Source of the DNA: Ammonifex degensii KC4
GTDB lineage: Bacteria > Bacillota > Desulfotomaculia > Desulfotomaculales > Ammonificaceae
Reading direction: 5' to 3'
DNA length: 64,000 nucleotides
NCBI RefSeq assembly: GCF_000024605.1
Contig: NC_013385.1
Coordinates: 987,501-1,051,500, forward strand
The notes under the pieces were generated by a model that saw only the letters and a program-made list of their open reading frames with translations, had not been told where the DNA came from and searched no databases. A program made the position numbers and the translations under genes. Below are positions 44,051 through 53,542 of the stretch, piece after piece (the first letter of the stretch is position 1; each line of letters starts with the position of its first letter).

Positions 44051-44438
44051 GGAAGAGCCGGAAGAGACCGAACCGCAAGAGGAACTGCAGGAGCAGGTAG
44101 TGCGGACGCGCAAAGGGCCAGCGGTGGTAAGCCTTCACACTCAGCGCCAGATAAGGGTGGTGGTAGCCGAGCCGCGCTCTTTCTCCGAGGCGCAGGAGAT
44201 AGCCGATCACCTCAAGAACCGGAGGCCGGTGGTAGTTAACCTGGAGCGAGTGGAGACTGAGCTGGCGCAGCGTATAATAGACTTTGTCAGCGGGGCCGTC
44301 TACGCCTTAGGCGGAAGCCTGCAGCGGGTGAGCTCCAACATACTCCTTTTTGCTCCCAGCAACGTGGACATAGCGGCGGAAGGTAGGGAAGGAGGAGAAA
44401 GGGGACTCTTCCCCTGGCAGAAGTTCCGAGAGGGATAA
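44004..44438 (+). CDS. sepF: SepF cell-division protein
   Basis: 144-aa SepF: N-terminal helix (RLVDKVLGFIGFEEE) that binds membrane, acidic linker, C-terminal DUF552 domain (VVNLERVETELAQRIIDFVSGAVYALGG) that forms rings on FtsZ. Position between yggS and proC is the normal ylmE-ylmF order. Confidence 0.92.
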   Translation: MSKRLVDKVLGFIGFEEEPEETEPQEELQEQVVRTRKGPAVVSLHTQRQIRVVVAEPRSFSEAQEIADHLKNRRPVVVNLERVETELAQRIIDFVSGAVYALGGSLQRVSSNILLFAPSNVDIAAEGREGGERGLFPWQKFREG

Positions 44439-44462
44439 AACTTGGTGGAGGGTTAAAGTTAA

Positions 44463-45311
44463 ATGCAGGCATTGGCGGGGCTCAAGGTGGGTTTTATCGG
44501 CGGCGGGGCCATGGGGGGAGCCCTGGCTACCGGGCTGGTGCGTAGCGGTCGGGTGGCGCCGGAGCAAGTGCTGGTGAGCGACGTGAGTGCGGAACGCCTG
44601 GCCGAACTTTCCCGGACGCTGGGGATTAAAACCCTGTCCGATAACCGCTCTTTGGCCCAGGAAGCTGATATAATTGTGCTGGCAGTCAAACCCGACCAGG
44701 TAAGGCCGGTGCTGGAGGAGATTTCCGACCTGGTCCGCCCGGAGCAAACCCTTATCTCCATAGCGGCGGGCGTTTCCCTGGCCGAACTCCAGAGTTGGGC
44801 AGGGAAGGCGGTGCCGGTGGTTCGCGTTATGCCCAATACGCCGGCGCTGGTAGGAGAGGGGGCCAGTGCTTACGCCCTGGGCAGTCACGCGGGAAGCCGG
44901 GACGCCGAACGGACAGAAGCGTTGATGTCGGCGGTGGGCCGGGTAGTGAGGGTACCGAAAGAAGAACTCCTGGATGCGGTCACGGGACTTTCGGGCAGCG
45001 GTCCGGCCTATGTTTACCTGGTGATCGAGGCTTTGGCCGAAGGCGGAGTACGCATGGGCCTTTCCTGGAAGGAAGCTCTTTTGCTTGCGGCTCAGACGGT
45101 CTTGGGAGCGGCCAAGATGGTGCTGGCCTCGGAGGAACACCCTTCCGTGTTGAAGGGCCGGGTGATGACCCCGGCCGGAACTACGGTAGAAGGGCTCTTT
45201 GTGCTGGAGGATCGGGGAGTACGGGCGGCGTTCATCGAAGCGGTGAAGGCGGCCGCCCTCCGGTCAAAAGAGATGAGACTCGGGAAGAACGAGAAAGGCG
45301 GAAAGAACTAG
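44463..45311 (+). CDS. proC: Pyrroline-5-carboxylate reductase
   Basis: 282-aa NAD(P)H enzyme for the last step of proline synthesis. N-terminal GFIGGGAMGGALATGLV; VVRVMPNTPALVGEG and TGLSGSGPAYVYLVIEAL of the ProC family; C-terminal TPAGTTVEGL. Full length. Confidence 0.95.
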   Translation: MQALAGLKVGFIGGGAMGGALATGLVRSGRVAPEQVLVSDVSAERLAELSRTLGIKTLSDNRSLAQEADIIVLAVKPDQVRPVLEEISDLVRPEQTLISIAAGVSLAELQSWAGKAVPVVRVMPNTPALVGEGASAYALGSHAGSRDAERTEALMSAVGRVVRVPKEELLDAVTGLSGSGPAYVYLVIEALAEGGVRMGLSWKEALLLAAQTVLGAAKMVLASEEHPSVLKGRVMTPAGTTVEGLFVLEDRGVRAAFIEAVKAAALRSKEMRLGKNEKGGKN

Positions 45312-45312
45312 A

Positions 45313-45570
45313 ATGGGCTGGCTGGCGTACATTTTACGGGTAGCATTCGACATCTATTTCTGGATTATCATTGTCCGGGTATTGCTTTCTTGGATTCCGC
45401 ACAATCCTCGCAACCCCGTGATTAGGTTCATTTACGACTTAACCGAACCCTATCTTTCCCTCTTTAGGCGCTTAATCCCGCCCATAGGCATGTTTGACCT
45501 TTCTCCCATCGTGGCCCTTTTTGTTTTACACCTGCTGAAAGTATTCCTCTTGCGCCTTATAGGAGGTTAA
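45313..45570 (+). CDS. YggT-family membrane protein
   Basis: 85-aa protein with two membrane helices around a PYLSLFRRLIPPIGMFDLSP loop, the YggT/YlmG signature. Family members affect cell-envelope and division-site organisation. One bp after proC and 3 bp before the DUF167 gene. Confidence 0.9.
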   Translation: MGWLAYILRVAFDIYFWIIIVRVLLSWIPHNPRNPVIRFIYDLTEPYLSLFRRLIPPIGMFDLSPIVALFVLHLLKVFLLRLIGG

Positions 45571-45573
45571 GCC

Positions 45574-45885
45574 ATGAGTAATGCGGTCTGGCAGGAGGCT
45601 TTGCGGGAAGGTGCGGGAGGGAAGACCTTTATCCATCTGCGGGTTACTCCCCGCTCCTCTACCTTGGCGCTGGAGGCAGGGGAGGGTTTCCTGCGCGTGC
45701 GCCTGACGGCTCCTCCCGTGGAGGGCAAGGCCAACGAACTTTTGCTGGAATTTTTGAGCCGGGTGCTTGATATCCCGGCGCGGCGGCTGCAGCTGGTCAA
45801 AGGGCTTAAAGGGCGGGAAAAGGTGGTTCTGGTCGATATGCCGCTACCCCTGGTGGCGGAAAAAATAGAAAAAGCTCTGTCGTGA
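45574..45885 (+). CDS. DUF167 (YggU) family protein
   Basis: 103-aa small alpha/beta protein: LRVTPRSSTLALEAGEGFLRVRL, APPVEGKANELLLEFLS, KGLKGREKVVLV. DUF167 proteins are widespread and of unknown function, usually beside yggT as here. Confidence 0.9.
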   Translation: MSNAVWQEALREGAGGKTFIHLRVTPRSSTLALEAGEGFLRVRLTAPPVEGKANELLLEFLSRVLDIPARRLQLVKGLKGREKVVLVDMPLPLVAEKIEKALS

Positions 45886-45912
45886 GAGGAGAGGTGACGG
45901 TACAAAGGGCCT

Positions 45913-48663
45913 ATGGACTGGAGCAAGACGCTGAACCTGCCGAAGACCGATTTTCCCATGCGGGCCAATTTGCCCCAGCGAGAACCGGAAATATTGCGTT
46001 TCTGGGAGGAAATTGATCTTTACCGCCTGGTCCAGCAGAAGACAGCAGGAAGGCCTAAATTTATTCTTCACGACGGCCCCCCCTATGCCAACGGCCACAT
46101 CCACCTGGGTCACGTGCTCAACAAGGTGCTGAAAGACATCATCATTAAGTACCGCTCCATGAGCGGCTATGATGCCCCTTACATCCCTGGTTGGGATACC
46201 CACGGCTTGCCAATAGAGCAGCAGGTGATAAAGAGTCTGGGACTGGACCGGCGTAAGGTGGGGCCGGTGGAGTTCCGCCGCCGGTGTAAGGAGTACGCCT
46301 TGCGCTTCGTGGAGATACAGCGTCAGGAGTTCAAGCGTCTAGGGGTGCGGGCCGACTGGGAGCACCCTTATCTTACTTTGATGCCCTTCTACGAGGCGCG
46401 GCAGATAGAGGTTTTCGGGGAAATGGCCAAGCGGGGGTACATCTACCGGGGGCTGAGGCCAGTTTACTGGTGCCCTACCTGCGAGACCGCCTTGGCCGAG
46501 GCGGAGATCGAGTACGCCCCCAAAGAGTCTCCCTCCATCTACGTGCGCTTCCGAGTTAAGGACGGCAAGGGGCTCCTTCCTTCCGATGCCGCCTTCGTCA
46601 TCTGGACCACCACTCCTTGGACCCTGCCCGCCAATGTGGCGGTCTGCCTGCATCCCGACCTAGACTACGTGCTCGTGCGGGTAGGAAAAGAGCGCCTGGT
46701 GGTGGCGGAGGCCCTCCTTCCCTCCTTCCTAGAGGTGCTGGGGGTGGAGAAGGGAGAGATAGAAGCCCGGTTCAAAGGAAAGGAACTCGAAGGCGTGGTT
46801 CTGGAGCATCCCTTCTTCGAGCGCGACTCGCTGGTGGTAGTAGATACTTACGTCTCGGCCGAGCAGGGCACGGGCTGCGTGCACAACGCCCCCGGCCACG
46901 GCGAGGAAGACTTTATCACCTGCCGCCGTTACAATTTGCCGGTGATTTCTCCGGTGGACGGGCGTGGTTACTTCACCGAGGAAGGGGGACCTTTCGCCGG
47001 GAAGTTTTACTTGGAGGCCAACGAAGATATTATGGCTGAGCTGCGGCGACGGGGGGCCTTACTGGCAGCCGGCCGTATAACCCACCAGTACCCCCACTGC
47101 TGGCGCTGCAAGAATCCTGTCTTCTTCCGGGCCACCGAGCAGTGGTTTGCCTCCATCGACGGCTTCCGGGAGCAGGCGCTCAAGGCCATAAGGTCGGTGC
47201 GCTGGATCCCTGCCTGGGGCGAGGAGCGGATCTACAACATGGTGGCCAGCCGAGGGGACTGGTGCATTTCCCGGCAGCGCTGGTGGGGAGTGCCCTTACC
47301 CGTATTTTACTGCGCCCGTTGCGGCAAGGAGATCATCAACGAAACCACCATCGAGCACATAAAGAACCTATTTGCGGAGCACGGCTCGGACATCTGGTAC
47401 AGCGCTCCACTGGAGGTGCTCGTGCCTCCGGGGTTGACCTGCCCGGCCTGCGGTTCCGAGGAGTTCACCAAGGAAGAAGACATCATGGACGTATGGTTCG
47501 ACTCGGGCTCCAGCCACTGGGCGGTGCTACGTCAGCCTTCCCCCTGGCCGGATCAGCACTGGCCGGCCGATCTTTACTTGGAAGGTAGCGATCAGCACCG
47601 CGGCTGGTTCAATTCCTCCCTTTCCACGGCGGTGGCCATTACTGGCCAGCCTCCCTACCGGGCGGTTCTAACCCACGGGTTCGTGGTGGACGAGGAAGGG
47701 AGGAAGATGTCCAAGTCCCTGGGCAACGTAGTTGACCCCCAAGAGGTCATGACCAAACTGGGGGCAGACATCTTGCGCCTCTGGGTTTGCTCGGCCGATT
47801 ACCGAGGGGATCTGGCTGCCTCGGACAACATCCTGCGGCAGGTGGCGGAGGCCTACCGCAAGATCCGCAACACCTTCCGCTTCCTTCTGGCCAACCTTTA
47901 TGACTTCGACCCGGCCGAGGCCCTGCCCTACGAGCAGCTTTTGGAGCTCGACCGCTACCTTCTCATGCGCCTGGAGGAGGTCAAGCGCCGGGTCTTAAAG
48001 GCTTACGAGGAGTACGAATTCCATCTGGTCTATCACAGCATATACTCCTTCTGCGTGGTCGATCTCAGCGCCTTTTACCTCAATGTCATCAAAGACCGGC
48101 TCTACTGCTCGCTACCTTACGCCCGCGAGCGAAGGGCGGCGCAGACGGTCCAGTATCGGGTCCTTTTGGACCTTTTGCGCCTGCTCGTCCCCGTCTTGGC
48201 CTTCACCACCGAGGAGATATGGCGCTACGTGAAGGTGGTGGGGGAAAAGCCGGTAAGCGTGCAGCTTTTGGATCTCCCGGAGCCCGACGATTCTTTGCTG
48301 GATCCGGATTTGGCCTCCCGCTGGGAAAAGCTTTTGCGGGTGCGCGAGGAAGTCCTGGTGGCTCTGGAAAAGGCCCGGAAGGAAAAGCTCATCGGCGACT
48401 CGCTGGAGGCCAAGGTGAGGCTTTTCGTGAAGGCCGAGGAGTTGGAGTGGTGGAATTCGGCGCGGGAAGATTTGCGCACTATCTGCCTGGTCTCGCAGCT
48501 GGAGCTCCTGCCGGGTGAGGGTATAAAGGTGGAGGTGGAGCCGGCGGAGGGGCAGAAGTGCGCCCGCTGCTGGATGTACAGCCCGGAGGTAGGAAAAGAC
48601 GAAAATTACCCTGAACTTTGCCCGCGTTGCGCGGCGGTGGTGCGGGAGCTTTCCTCCCGGTAG
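45913..48663 (+). CDS. ileS: Isoleucyl-tRNA synthetase
   Basis: 916-aa class I synthetase: HIGH-type motif in PPYANGHIHLGHVLNK, editing domain with the WTTTPWTLPAN block, KMSKS in GRKMSKSLGNVV, C-terminal zinc site CARCWMYSP and CPRCAAVV. No T-box leader fits in the 27-bp gap upstream. Its last 58 nt overlap the 3' end of the transglycosylase gene on the other strand. divIVA, usual between yggT and ileS, is missing. Confidence 0.97.
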   Translation: MDWSKTLNLPKTDFPMRANLPQREPEILRFWEEIDLYRLVQQKTAGRPKFILHDGPPYANGHIHLGHVLNKVLKDIIIKYRSMSGYDAPYIPGWDTHGLPIEQQVIKSLGLDRRKVGPVEFRRRCKEYALRFVEIQRQEFKRLGVRADWEHPYLTLMPFYEARQIEVFGEMAKRGYIYRGLRPVYWCPTCETALAEAEIEYAPKESPSIYVRFRVKDGKGLLPSDAAFVIWTTTPWTLPANVAVCLHPDLDYVLVRVGKERLVVAEALLPSFLEVLGVEKGEIEARFKGKELEGVVLEHPFFERDSLVVVDTYVSAEQGTGCVHNAPGHGEEDFITCRRYNLPVISPVDGRGYFTEEGGPFAGKFYLEANEDIMAELRRRGALLAAGRITHQYPHCWRCKNPVFFRATEQWFASIDGFREQALKAIRSVRWIPAWGEERIYNMVASRGDWCISRQRWWGVPLPVFYCARCGKEIINETTIEHIKNLFAEHGSDIWYSAPLEVLVPPGLTCPACGSEEFTKEEDIMDVWFDSGSSHWAVLRQPSPWPDQHWPADLYLEGSDQHRGWFNSSLSTAVAITGQPPYRAVLTHGFVVDEEGRKMSKSLGNVVDPQEVMTKLGADILRLWVCSADYRGDLAASDNILRQVAEAYRKIRNTFRFLLANLYDFDPAEALPYEQLLELDRYLLMRLEEVKRRVLKAYEEYEFHLVYHSIYSFCVVDLSAFYLNVIKDRLYCSLPYARERRAAQTVQYRVLLDLLRLLVPVLAFTTEEIWRYVKVVGEKPVSVQLLDLPEPDDSLLDPDLASRWEKLLRVREEVLVALEKARKEKLIGDSLEAKVRLFVKAEELEWWNSAREDLRTICLVSQLELLPGEGIKVEVEPAEGQKCARCWMYSPEVGKDENYPELCPRCAAVVRELSSR

Positions 48664-49199
48664 AGGAGCCGGTAAACCCGGTAGTTCCACAGGGTCTTGC
48701 GGACGAACTGCCTGGTTTCGGGAAAGGGGATCTGGTCGAGGTCCAGCTCCTTTCCCGACCAGGTAGCGCTTTTTAACCACTTTTCCACATTGCCCCTTCC
48801 CCCGTTGTAGGCGGCCAGCACCAGAACCGGGTCGCGAAATTCTTTGAAAAGCAAGGCTAGGTACTCAGTTCCCAGGGCAATGTTGGTTTCCGGGTCGTAA
48901 AGGCTCTGGAGATCGAAGGGTTTGCCTTTTAGCTCGGCCACTTCCTGAGCGGTGGAGGGCAGGAGCTGCATGAGTCCTATTGCTCCCCGATGAGAAACAG
49001 CTTCTGGGCAGAAGTTGCTTTCCGTCTTGATGATGGCGGCCACCAAGAGGGGATCGATCCCGTGGGCCTGGGCGTGGCGGAAAATCGTCTCGCGGTACTT
49101 GAGGGGATAGTAGTGTTGCCCTATTTCACGCCAGTTGAGCAGTAAAAGACCGCACAAGGCCACCAGAAAGAGAAGCAGCCCGAACCTTGCCTTTCCCAT
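48606..49199 (-). CDS. Membrane-anchored lytic transglycosylase (SLT)
   Basis: 197-aa protein with one N-terminal signal or anchor helix and an SLT domain: IKTESNFCPEAVSHRGAIGL (catalytic Glu in TES), MQLLPSTAQEVA, NIALGTEYL, AAYNGG. Cuts glycan strands of peptidoglycan; relatives are often tied to sporulation or secretion. Last gene of polA-mutM-coaE-slt. Overlaps ileS tail to tail by 58 nt. Confidence 0.92.
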   Translation of the reverse strand: MGKARFGLLLFLVALCGLLLLNWREIGQHYYPLKYRETIFRHAQAHGIDPLLVAAIIKTESNFCPEAVSHRGAIGLMQLLPSTAQEVAELKGKPFDLQSLYDPETNIALGTEYLALLFKEFRDPVLVLAAYNGGRGNVEKWLKSATWSGKELDLDQIPFPETRQFVRKTLWNYRVYRLLYREESSRTTAAQRGQSSG

Positions 49200-49202
49200 C
49201 TT

Positions 49203-49817
49203 TTACTCTTCTTCGTCCTCCGCCAGCAGTTTGTGGTAAAAGTAAGCCACCTGTTCGCGCGTGTGGTTGAAATCTCCGGTGTTATCTATTACGCGGTGGG
49301 CGCGGCGAACTTTCTCCTCCTGGGGCATCTGGGCGGCCAGCATGGCCTGGGCCTGCTCGGGTGGGATCCGGTCGCGAGCCATAAGGCGGCGTACCGCCGC
49401 CTCCTGAGAGGCGATCACCACCCAGACCTCGTCCACCAGGCGGTCGAGCCCGGTCTCCAAAAGAAGGGGTGCTTCTATCACCACCACGCGGGGCGGATTA
49501 GGCGACTCCCTTAGCCTCTGGATTTTCTCCTCTACGGTCGCCAGCACGGGAGGGTGGACTATTTCTTCCAGGCGTCGCCGGGCGGCGGCGTCAGCGAAAA
49601 TGAGCCGCCGTAGCTTGGCCCGGTCGAGCGAACCGTCGGAAAGAAAATACTCTTCCCCGAAAACTTCCTTTATTTTGTCGAGCAACGGCTGGCCGGGGGC
49701 GGTGAGCTCTTTTACTATGAGGTCGGCCTCAATCACCTCTGCTCCCAGCGTTTTGAGATAACGGGCCACGCTGGTCTTGCCAGTGCCGGCGCTGCCGGTA
49801 AGTCCGATTATTTTCAT
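49203..49817 (-). CDS. coaE: Dephospho-CoA kinase
   Basis: 204-aa P-loop kinase: GLTGSAGTGKTSVARYL, VVIEAPLLLETGLD, RLMARDRIPPEQAQAM lid. Final step of coenzyme A synthesis. The canonical motif is GxxGSGKS; here the loop reads GSAGTGKTS. In the DNA-repair operon between mutM and slt, a common Firmicute order. Confidence 0.95.
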   Translation of the reverse strand: MKIIGLTGSAGTGKTSVARYLKTLGAEVIEADLIVKELTAPGQPLLDKIKEVFGEEYFLSDGSLDRAKLRRLIFADAAARRRLEEIVHPPVLATVEEKIQRLRESPNPPRVVVIEAPLLLETGLDRLVDEVWVVIASQEAAVRRLMARDRIPPEQAQAMLAAQMPQEEKVRRAHRVIDNTGDFNHTREQVAYFYHKLLAEDEEE

Positions 49818-49854
49818 GGCGCTGGTCGGCTACCCCCTTTCTTTTCCCAATATA

Positions 49855-50667
49855 TCAGTGCTGACAGTGAGGGCAAAAGTGGGTTCCTCGCCCGGAAAGT
49901 TTAATTTTCTTTATAGGAGTGCCGCAGCGGGGACAGGGCTGGCCTTCCCGACCGTAAACGCGCAGGAAAAGGCTGTGTTCCCCCGGCGTCCCCTCGGCAT
50001 CAACATAGTTGCGTATACTGGTTCCCCGGTGCCTTATGCCTTCTGCCAGCACTCCTTTTATGGCTTCGTGCAGTCTCTTTACCTCGTCTTCGGTGAGGGT
50101 GCAGGCAGGACGCCGGGGATCGATACCAGCCAGGAAAAGAGCCTCGTCGGTGTAAATGTTTCCTAGCCCGGCTACCGCCTTCTGTTCTAGCAACAGGGCC
50201 TTTATCGGGCGCCGGCTTCTTGCCAAGGCGTTTTTCAAGTAACTAACGGAGAAAGCGGGGGATAAAGGTTCGGGGCCGAGCTTTTCCTCCAGGTAGTCCC
50301 GAATTTCCTCGCTCTTTCCCAGCCTTACCCGGCCAAATCGCCGGAAGTCGGTGAAGCGCAGCCTTCCTCGGTCAAGCTCGATCAAAAGGTGGGTGTGTGG
50401 GGGAAGCTCCCCTTCTTCTTCCCAAACTAGCTGCCCTGTCATTCCCAGATGGAAAAGCAAGGCCAAATCTCCCTCTAAAGAGAGCCAGAGCCACTTTCCC
50501 CGCCGGGAAACCCCGGTTATTGTTTTTCCCGACAGAAGATCTAGGCCAGGTATAGGGTTCGTCATCACCGCGGCCCGCCGGACTTCCACCCTCTTGATGC
50601 GTGCCCCAATCACCTTCTCCGCCAGCTGACGGCGTATGGTTTCCACTTCCGGCAGCTCAGGCATCAT
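49855..50667 (-). CDS. mutM: Formamidopyrimidine-DNA glycosylase
   Basis: 270-aa Fpg: N-terminal PELPEVETIRRQL with catalytic Pro and Glu, HLGMTGQLVW, and the C-terminal zinc finger CPRCGTPIKK ... CPHCQ. Removes 8-oxoguanine. An extra Met precedes the usual MPELPE. It overlaps polA by 4 nt. Confidence 0.95.
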   Translation of the reverse strand: MMPELPEVETIRRQLAEKVIGARIKRVEVRRAAVMTNPIPGLDLLSGKTITGVSRRGKWLWLSLEGDLALLFHLGMTGQLVWEEEGELPPHTHLLIELDRGRLRFTDFRRFGRVRLGKSEEIRDYLEEKLGPEPLSPAFSVSYLKNALARSRRPIKALLLEQKAVAGLGNIYTDEALFLAGIDPRRPACTLTEDEVKRLHEAIKGVLAEGIRHRGTSIRNYVDAEGTPGEHSLFLRVYGREGQPCPRCGTPIKKIKLSGRGTHFCPHCQH

Positions 50668-53270
50668 TCCACCTCGTACTCTTCCATGTCTTGCCAGTTA
50701 GGCCCTACCTTGAGGTTGGCCTTTATGGGAACCTTAAAAGGTAAGGCTTGCTCCATGGTGCTTTTTATTATAGGTGCCACCTTTTCCAGTTCTTCTTTAG
50801 GCACCTCGAAGAGGAGTTCGTCGTGCACCTGGAGGATCATCCGGCATTTAAATCCTTGCCCTTTCAGTTGCCGGTGGATGTCCACCATGGCCTTTTTTAT
50901 AAGATCGGCCGCACTTCCTTGAATGGTGGTGTTGATGGCCAGGCGCTCCCCCAGCTGACGCTGGTTGCGGTTGCTGCTCAGTATTTCAGGGATGTAGCGG
51001 CGGCGGTTGAGAATAGTGGTCACGTAGCCCTTCTCTCGGGCCTGGGCGATCACCCGCTCGATGAACTGCTTCACGCGCGGATAGCGCCGGAAGTACCGTT
51101 CTATATACTCGTGCGCCTCGCCGGGCTCGATCTTGAGCTCCTGGGAAAGGCCGTAATCGCTCATGCCGTAAACGATCCCGAAGTTTACCACCTTGGCCTT
51201 GGCCCGCATCTCCGGCGTCACTTCCTGAGGAGAAACGCCGAAGATCTCGGCCGCCGTGCGGGCGTGAATGTCTTCTCCTTTAACAAAGGCCTCACACAGC
51301 CCCGGATCTTCGGAAAGGTGGGCCAAGACCCGAAGCTCTATCTGGGAGTAGTCGGCGCTTAGTAGCACGTAGTCGGGGCCCTCAGCCACGAAGGCCTGCC
51401 GGATGCGCCTTCCCAGAGAATCGCGTACGGGAATGTTCTGCAGGTTGGGCTCGGCGGAGGCCAGTCTTCCCGTTGCCGTCCCTGCCTGCAAGAAGGTGGT
51501 GTGCAGGCGCCCGGTGGCCGGGTCGATGAGCTCTGGAAGTGCGTCGGTGTAAGTGCTCTTTAGTTTGGCCAGCTGCCGGTAGACGAGCACCTTAGCCACG
51601 ATCTCGTGCTCGGCTAGCTTTTCTAGGACCGAAGCGTCGGTGGAGTAGCCGGTTTTGGTCTTCTTGACCGGTTTGAGTCCCAACTTCTCGAACAGGATGT
51701 AGCCGAGCTGGCGGGGGGAATTCAGGTTGAAGCGCTCGCCGGCGAGCTTATAGATTTCCTCGGAAAGCTGAGCCAGCTGCTCTCCCAGCTCCTTGGAGAG
51801 AGAACGCAGCCTTTCCTCCGAAACTTTCACCCCGACTTTCTCCATGTCGGCCAAGACGGCGGCTAAGGGAAGCTCCACGGAGTAATAAAGGTACTCCTGT
51901 TCCTGAAGCTTAATCTTACTTTTTAGGATGGGGGTGAGCTGGTAGATCGCCTGGGCTTTTTCCGGGAGCTCTGCTCCCGGGGAGAGCATAAAGCCCGCGT
52001 GCTCGAAGGCGATCGCCCCCAGTTCGTTGTTGGCGGCGGGGTTCACCAGGTAGGCTGCCAGCAGGACGTCAAACCCGATCATTTCGGGCTTGAAGCCGTA
52101 AGGTTCCAGGGCGTGAAGGCAGGATTTAGCGTCGTAGGTACTGACAAGACCTCCCTTTTCTTCGAGCAGCCGGAAGAAGCTCTTGAGCACCTCCGGCCCT
52201 TCCAGCAGGAAGACCTTTTCCCCTCCCAGACAGAGAGCCAAGAAAGAAGAAGTGGCTTTGCGCCGAAGAACGGGGGGGTAAGCCAGGGCCGCAAATTCTT
52301 GCCTTCCGAGCTCTTCCCCCAGTCTTTCTAGTTCTTCGGGTCTTTCTACCTTTACGCGGACAGCGGAGGGGGTAAGGCCACTGGCGGACAGGAGGCGTGC
52401 CTCGGGGAAAAGCTCGAGGAATCTCTTGGCCAAGGTGCGGAATTCCAGGCGCGAGAAGACCTCCAGCGTGGCTAAGATGTTGGGTCCCGGCCAGGGCCGG
52501 ATGATCTCCTCTTCCAGCGGCACATCGCGGCGGATGAGGGCCAGTTTCTTGGCCAAAACCGCTTCTTCCTTGTGCCTTTCTAAGGTTTCGCGCAGCTTGG
52601 CCGGAAGAGATTCCTTGCTCTCCAGCAATTTCTCCAGGCTCTGGTGGGACTGTAGCAGACGGGAGGCAGTTTTGGGCCCTATGCCCGGAAGCCCGGGGAT
52701 GTTGTCCGAGGCATCTCCGGCCAAGGCTTTGAAGTCGGGGAGTTGGCGGGGTGTGACGCCGAAGCGGCGTTTCACCTCCGCCTCGTTAAAGACCGCTATT
52801 TCGCTTATCCCCTTGCGCATGAGGACGACGGTGGTGAGGGGGGAAACCAGCTGCAGGGCGTCGAGGTCGCCGGTGACGATAAGGCACTGCCAACCCTCTT
52901 TTTCCGCCCGGTCTACCAGAGTGCCGATGAGGTCGTCGGCCTCAAAACCCTCCTTTTCCACTACCGGAACGTTGAGGGCAGTCAGCACTTCCTTGATGAG
53001 GTTGAACTGCTGGCGCAGTTCATCCGGAGTGGCGGGGCGGTGGGCCTTGTAGGTCTCCGCCAGGGCGTGCCGGAAGGTGGTCTTGCTTTTATCGAAAGCC
53101 GCCACTATGGCCGTGGGACGCCTTTCTTCCAGCACTTTGAAGAGCATGGAGGTAAAGCCGTACACGGCACCGGTGGGCAGGCCGGTACGGGTGCGGAGGG
53201 AGGGAAGGGCGAAAAAGGCCCGGTAGGCTATGCTCGAGCCGTCCAAAAGGAGCAAGGTTTTTCCCTTCAC
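50664..53270 (-). CDS. polA: DNA polymerase I
   Basis: 868-aa Pol I: N-terminal 5'-3' exonuclease (LLLDGSSIAYRAFFAL, ALAGDASDNIPGLPGIGPKTA), central 3'-5' exonuclease fold, C-terminal polymerase with DYSQIELRVLAHLSEDP, RAKAKVVNFGIVYGMSDYGL and LQVHDELLFEVP. The DxE motif of the proofreading site is not visible (residues ALAYPPVL stand there), so like Taq and Bst polymerases it probably lacks proofreading. First gene of the four-gene operon. Confidence 0.97.
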   Translation of the reverse strand: MKGKTLLLLDGSSIAYRAFFALPSLRTRTGLPTGAVYGFTSMLFKVLEERRPTAIVAAFDKSKTTFRHALAETYKAHRPATPDELRQQFNLIKEVLTALNVPVVEKEGFEADDLIGTLVDRAEKEGWQCLIVTGDLDALQLVSPLTTVVLMRKGISEIAVFNEAEVKRRFGVTPRQLPDFKALAGDASDNIPGLPGIGPKTASRLLQSHQSLEKLLESKESLPAKLRETLERHKEEAVLAKKLALIRRDVPLEEEIIRPWPGPNILATLEVFSRLEFRTLAKRFLELFPEARLLSASGLTPSAVRVKVERPEELERLGEELGRQEFAALAYPPVLRRKATSSFLALCLGGEKVFLLEGPEVLKSFFRLLEEKGGLVSTYDAKSCLHALEPYGFKPEMIGFDVLLAAYLVNPAANNELGAIAFEHAGFMLSPGAELPEKAQAIYQLTPILKSKIKLQEQEYLYYSVELPLAAVLADMEKVGVKVSEERLRSLSKELGEQLAQLSEEIYKLAGERFNLNSPRQLGYILFEKLGLKPVKKTKTGYSTDASVLEKLAEHEIVAKVLVYRQLAKLKSTYTDALPELIDPATGRLHTTFLQAGTATGRLASAEPNLQNIPVRDSLGRRIRQAFVAEGPDYVLLSADYSQIELRVLAHLSEDPGLCEAFVKGEDIHARTAAEIFGVSPQEVTPEMRAKAKVVNFGIVYGMSDYGLSQELKIEPGEAHEYIERYFRRYPRVKQFIERVIAQAREKGYVTTILNRRRYIPEILSSNRNQRQLGERLAINTTIQGSAADLIKKAMVDIHRQLKGQGFKCRMILQVHDELLFEVPKEELEKVAPIIKSTMEQALPFKVPIKANLKVGPNWQDMEEYEVE

Positions 53271-53312
53271 GCCCGGTCTTACCCGCCTTTCCTTGTGCTT
53301 CTGAAGGCTAGT

Positions 53313-53359
53313 ATACCAGCCGGGAGTCTCGATACGAAAGTTTTACATTATGCTGGTAT
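53313..53359. repeat. Inverted repeat upstream of polA
   Basis: ATACCAGC (53313-53320) and GCTGGTAT (53352-53359), separated by 31 bp, lie in the polA promoter area. Could be an operator or chance; the second half is inside the MacB remnant. Confidence 0.3.
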
Positions 53360-53469
53360 CGGTTACGGAGCGGATTAAAGAAATCGGCATTCACATGGCC
53401 GTGGGAGCAACCGAGCGGTGCCTTATGGACCTCCGGATGCCGAACAGTATGTACGATGGTGAGAGTTGA
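53350..53469 (+). pseudogene. Remnant of a MacB-type ABC permease
   Basis: The 39-codon frame starts MLVSVTERIKEIGIHMAVGA, which is the conserved block of MacB/FtsX-like permeases just after the large outside domain (family: MLVSVTERTREIGIRKAVGA). After about 28 residues the similarity stops and a TGA follows. No ATPase or other part of the permease is nearby. A decayed fragment upstream of the Spy-like gene. Confidence 0.75.
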
Positions 53470-53486
53470 GGAATTTTAACCCTCTT

Positions 53487-53503
53487 GTCACAATTTCGTC
53501 ACA
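53487..53503 (+). promoter_or_regulatory. Direct repeat, OmpR-family regulator site
   Basis: GTCACA-ATTTC-GTCACA: two hexamers with an 11-bp period, the form used by OmpR/PhoB-type regulators, 40 bp before the Spy-like start. Confidence 0.5.
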
Positions 53504-53542
53504 GGTCCGGGTTAGACTAGACCTTGGAAAGGGGGTGAGAGA

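Noticed and set aside
45886-45912. T-box before ileS
   Set aside because: The gap is only 27 bp and holds no structure.
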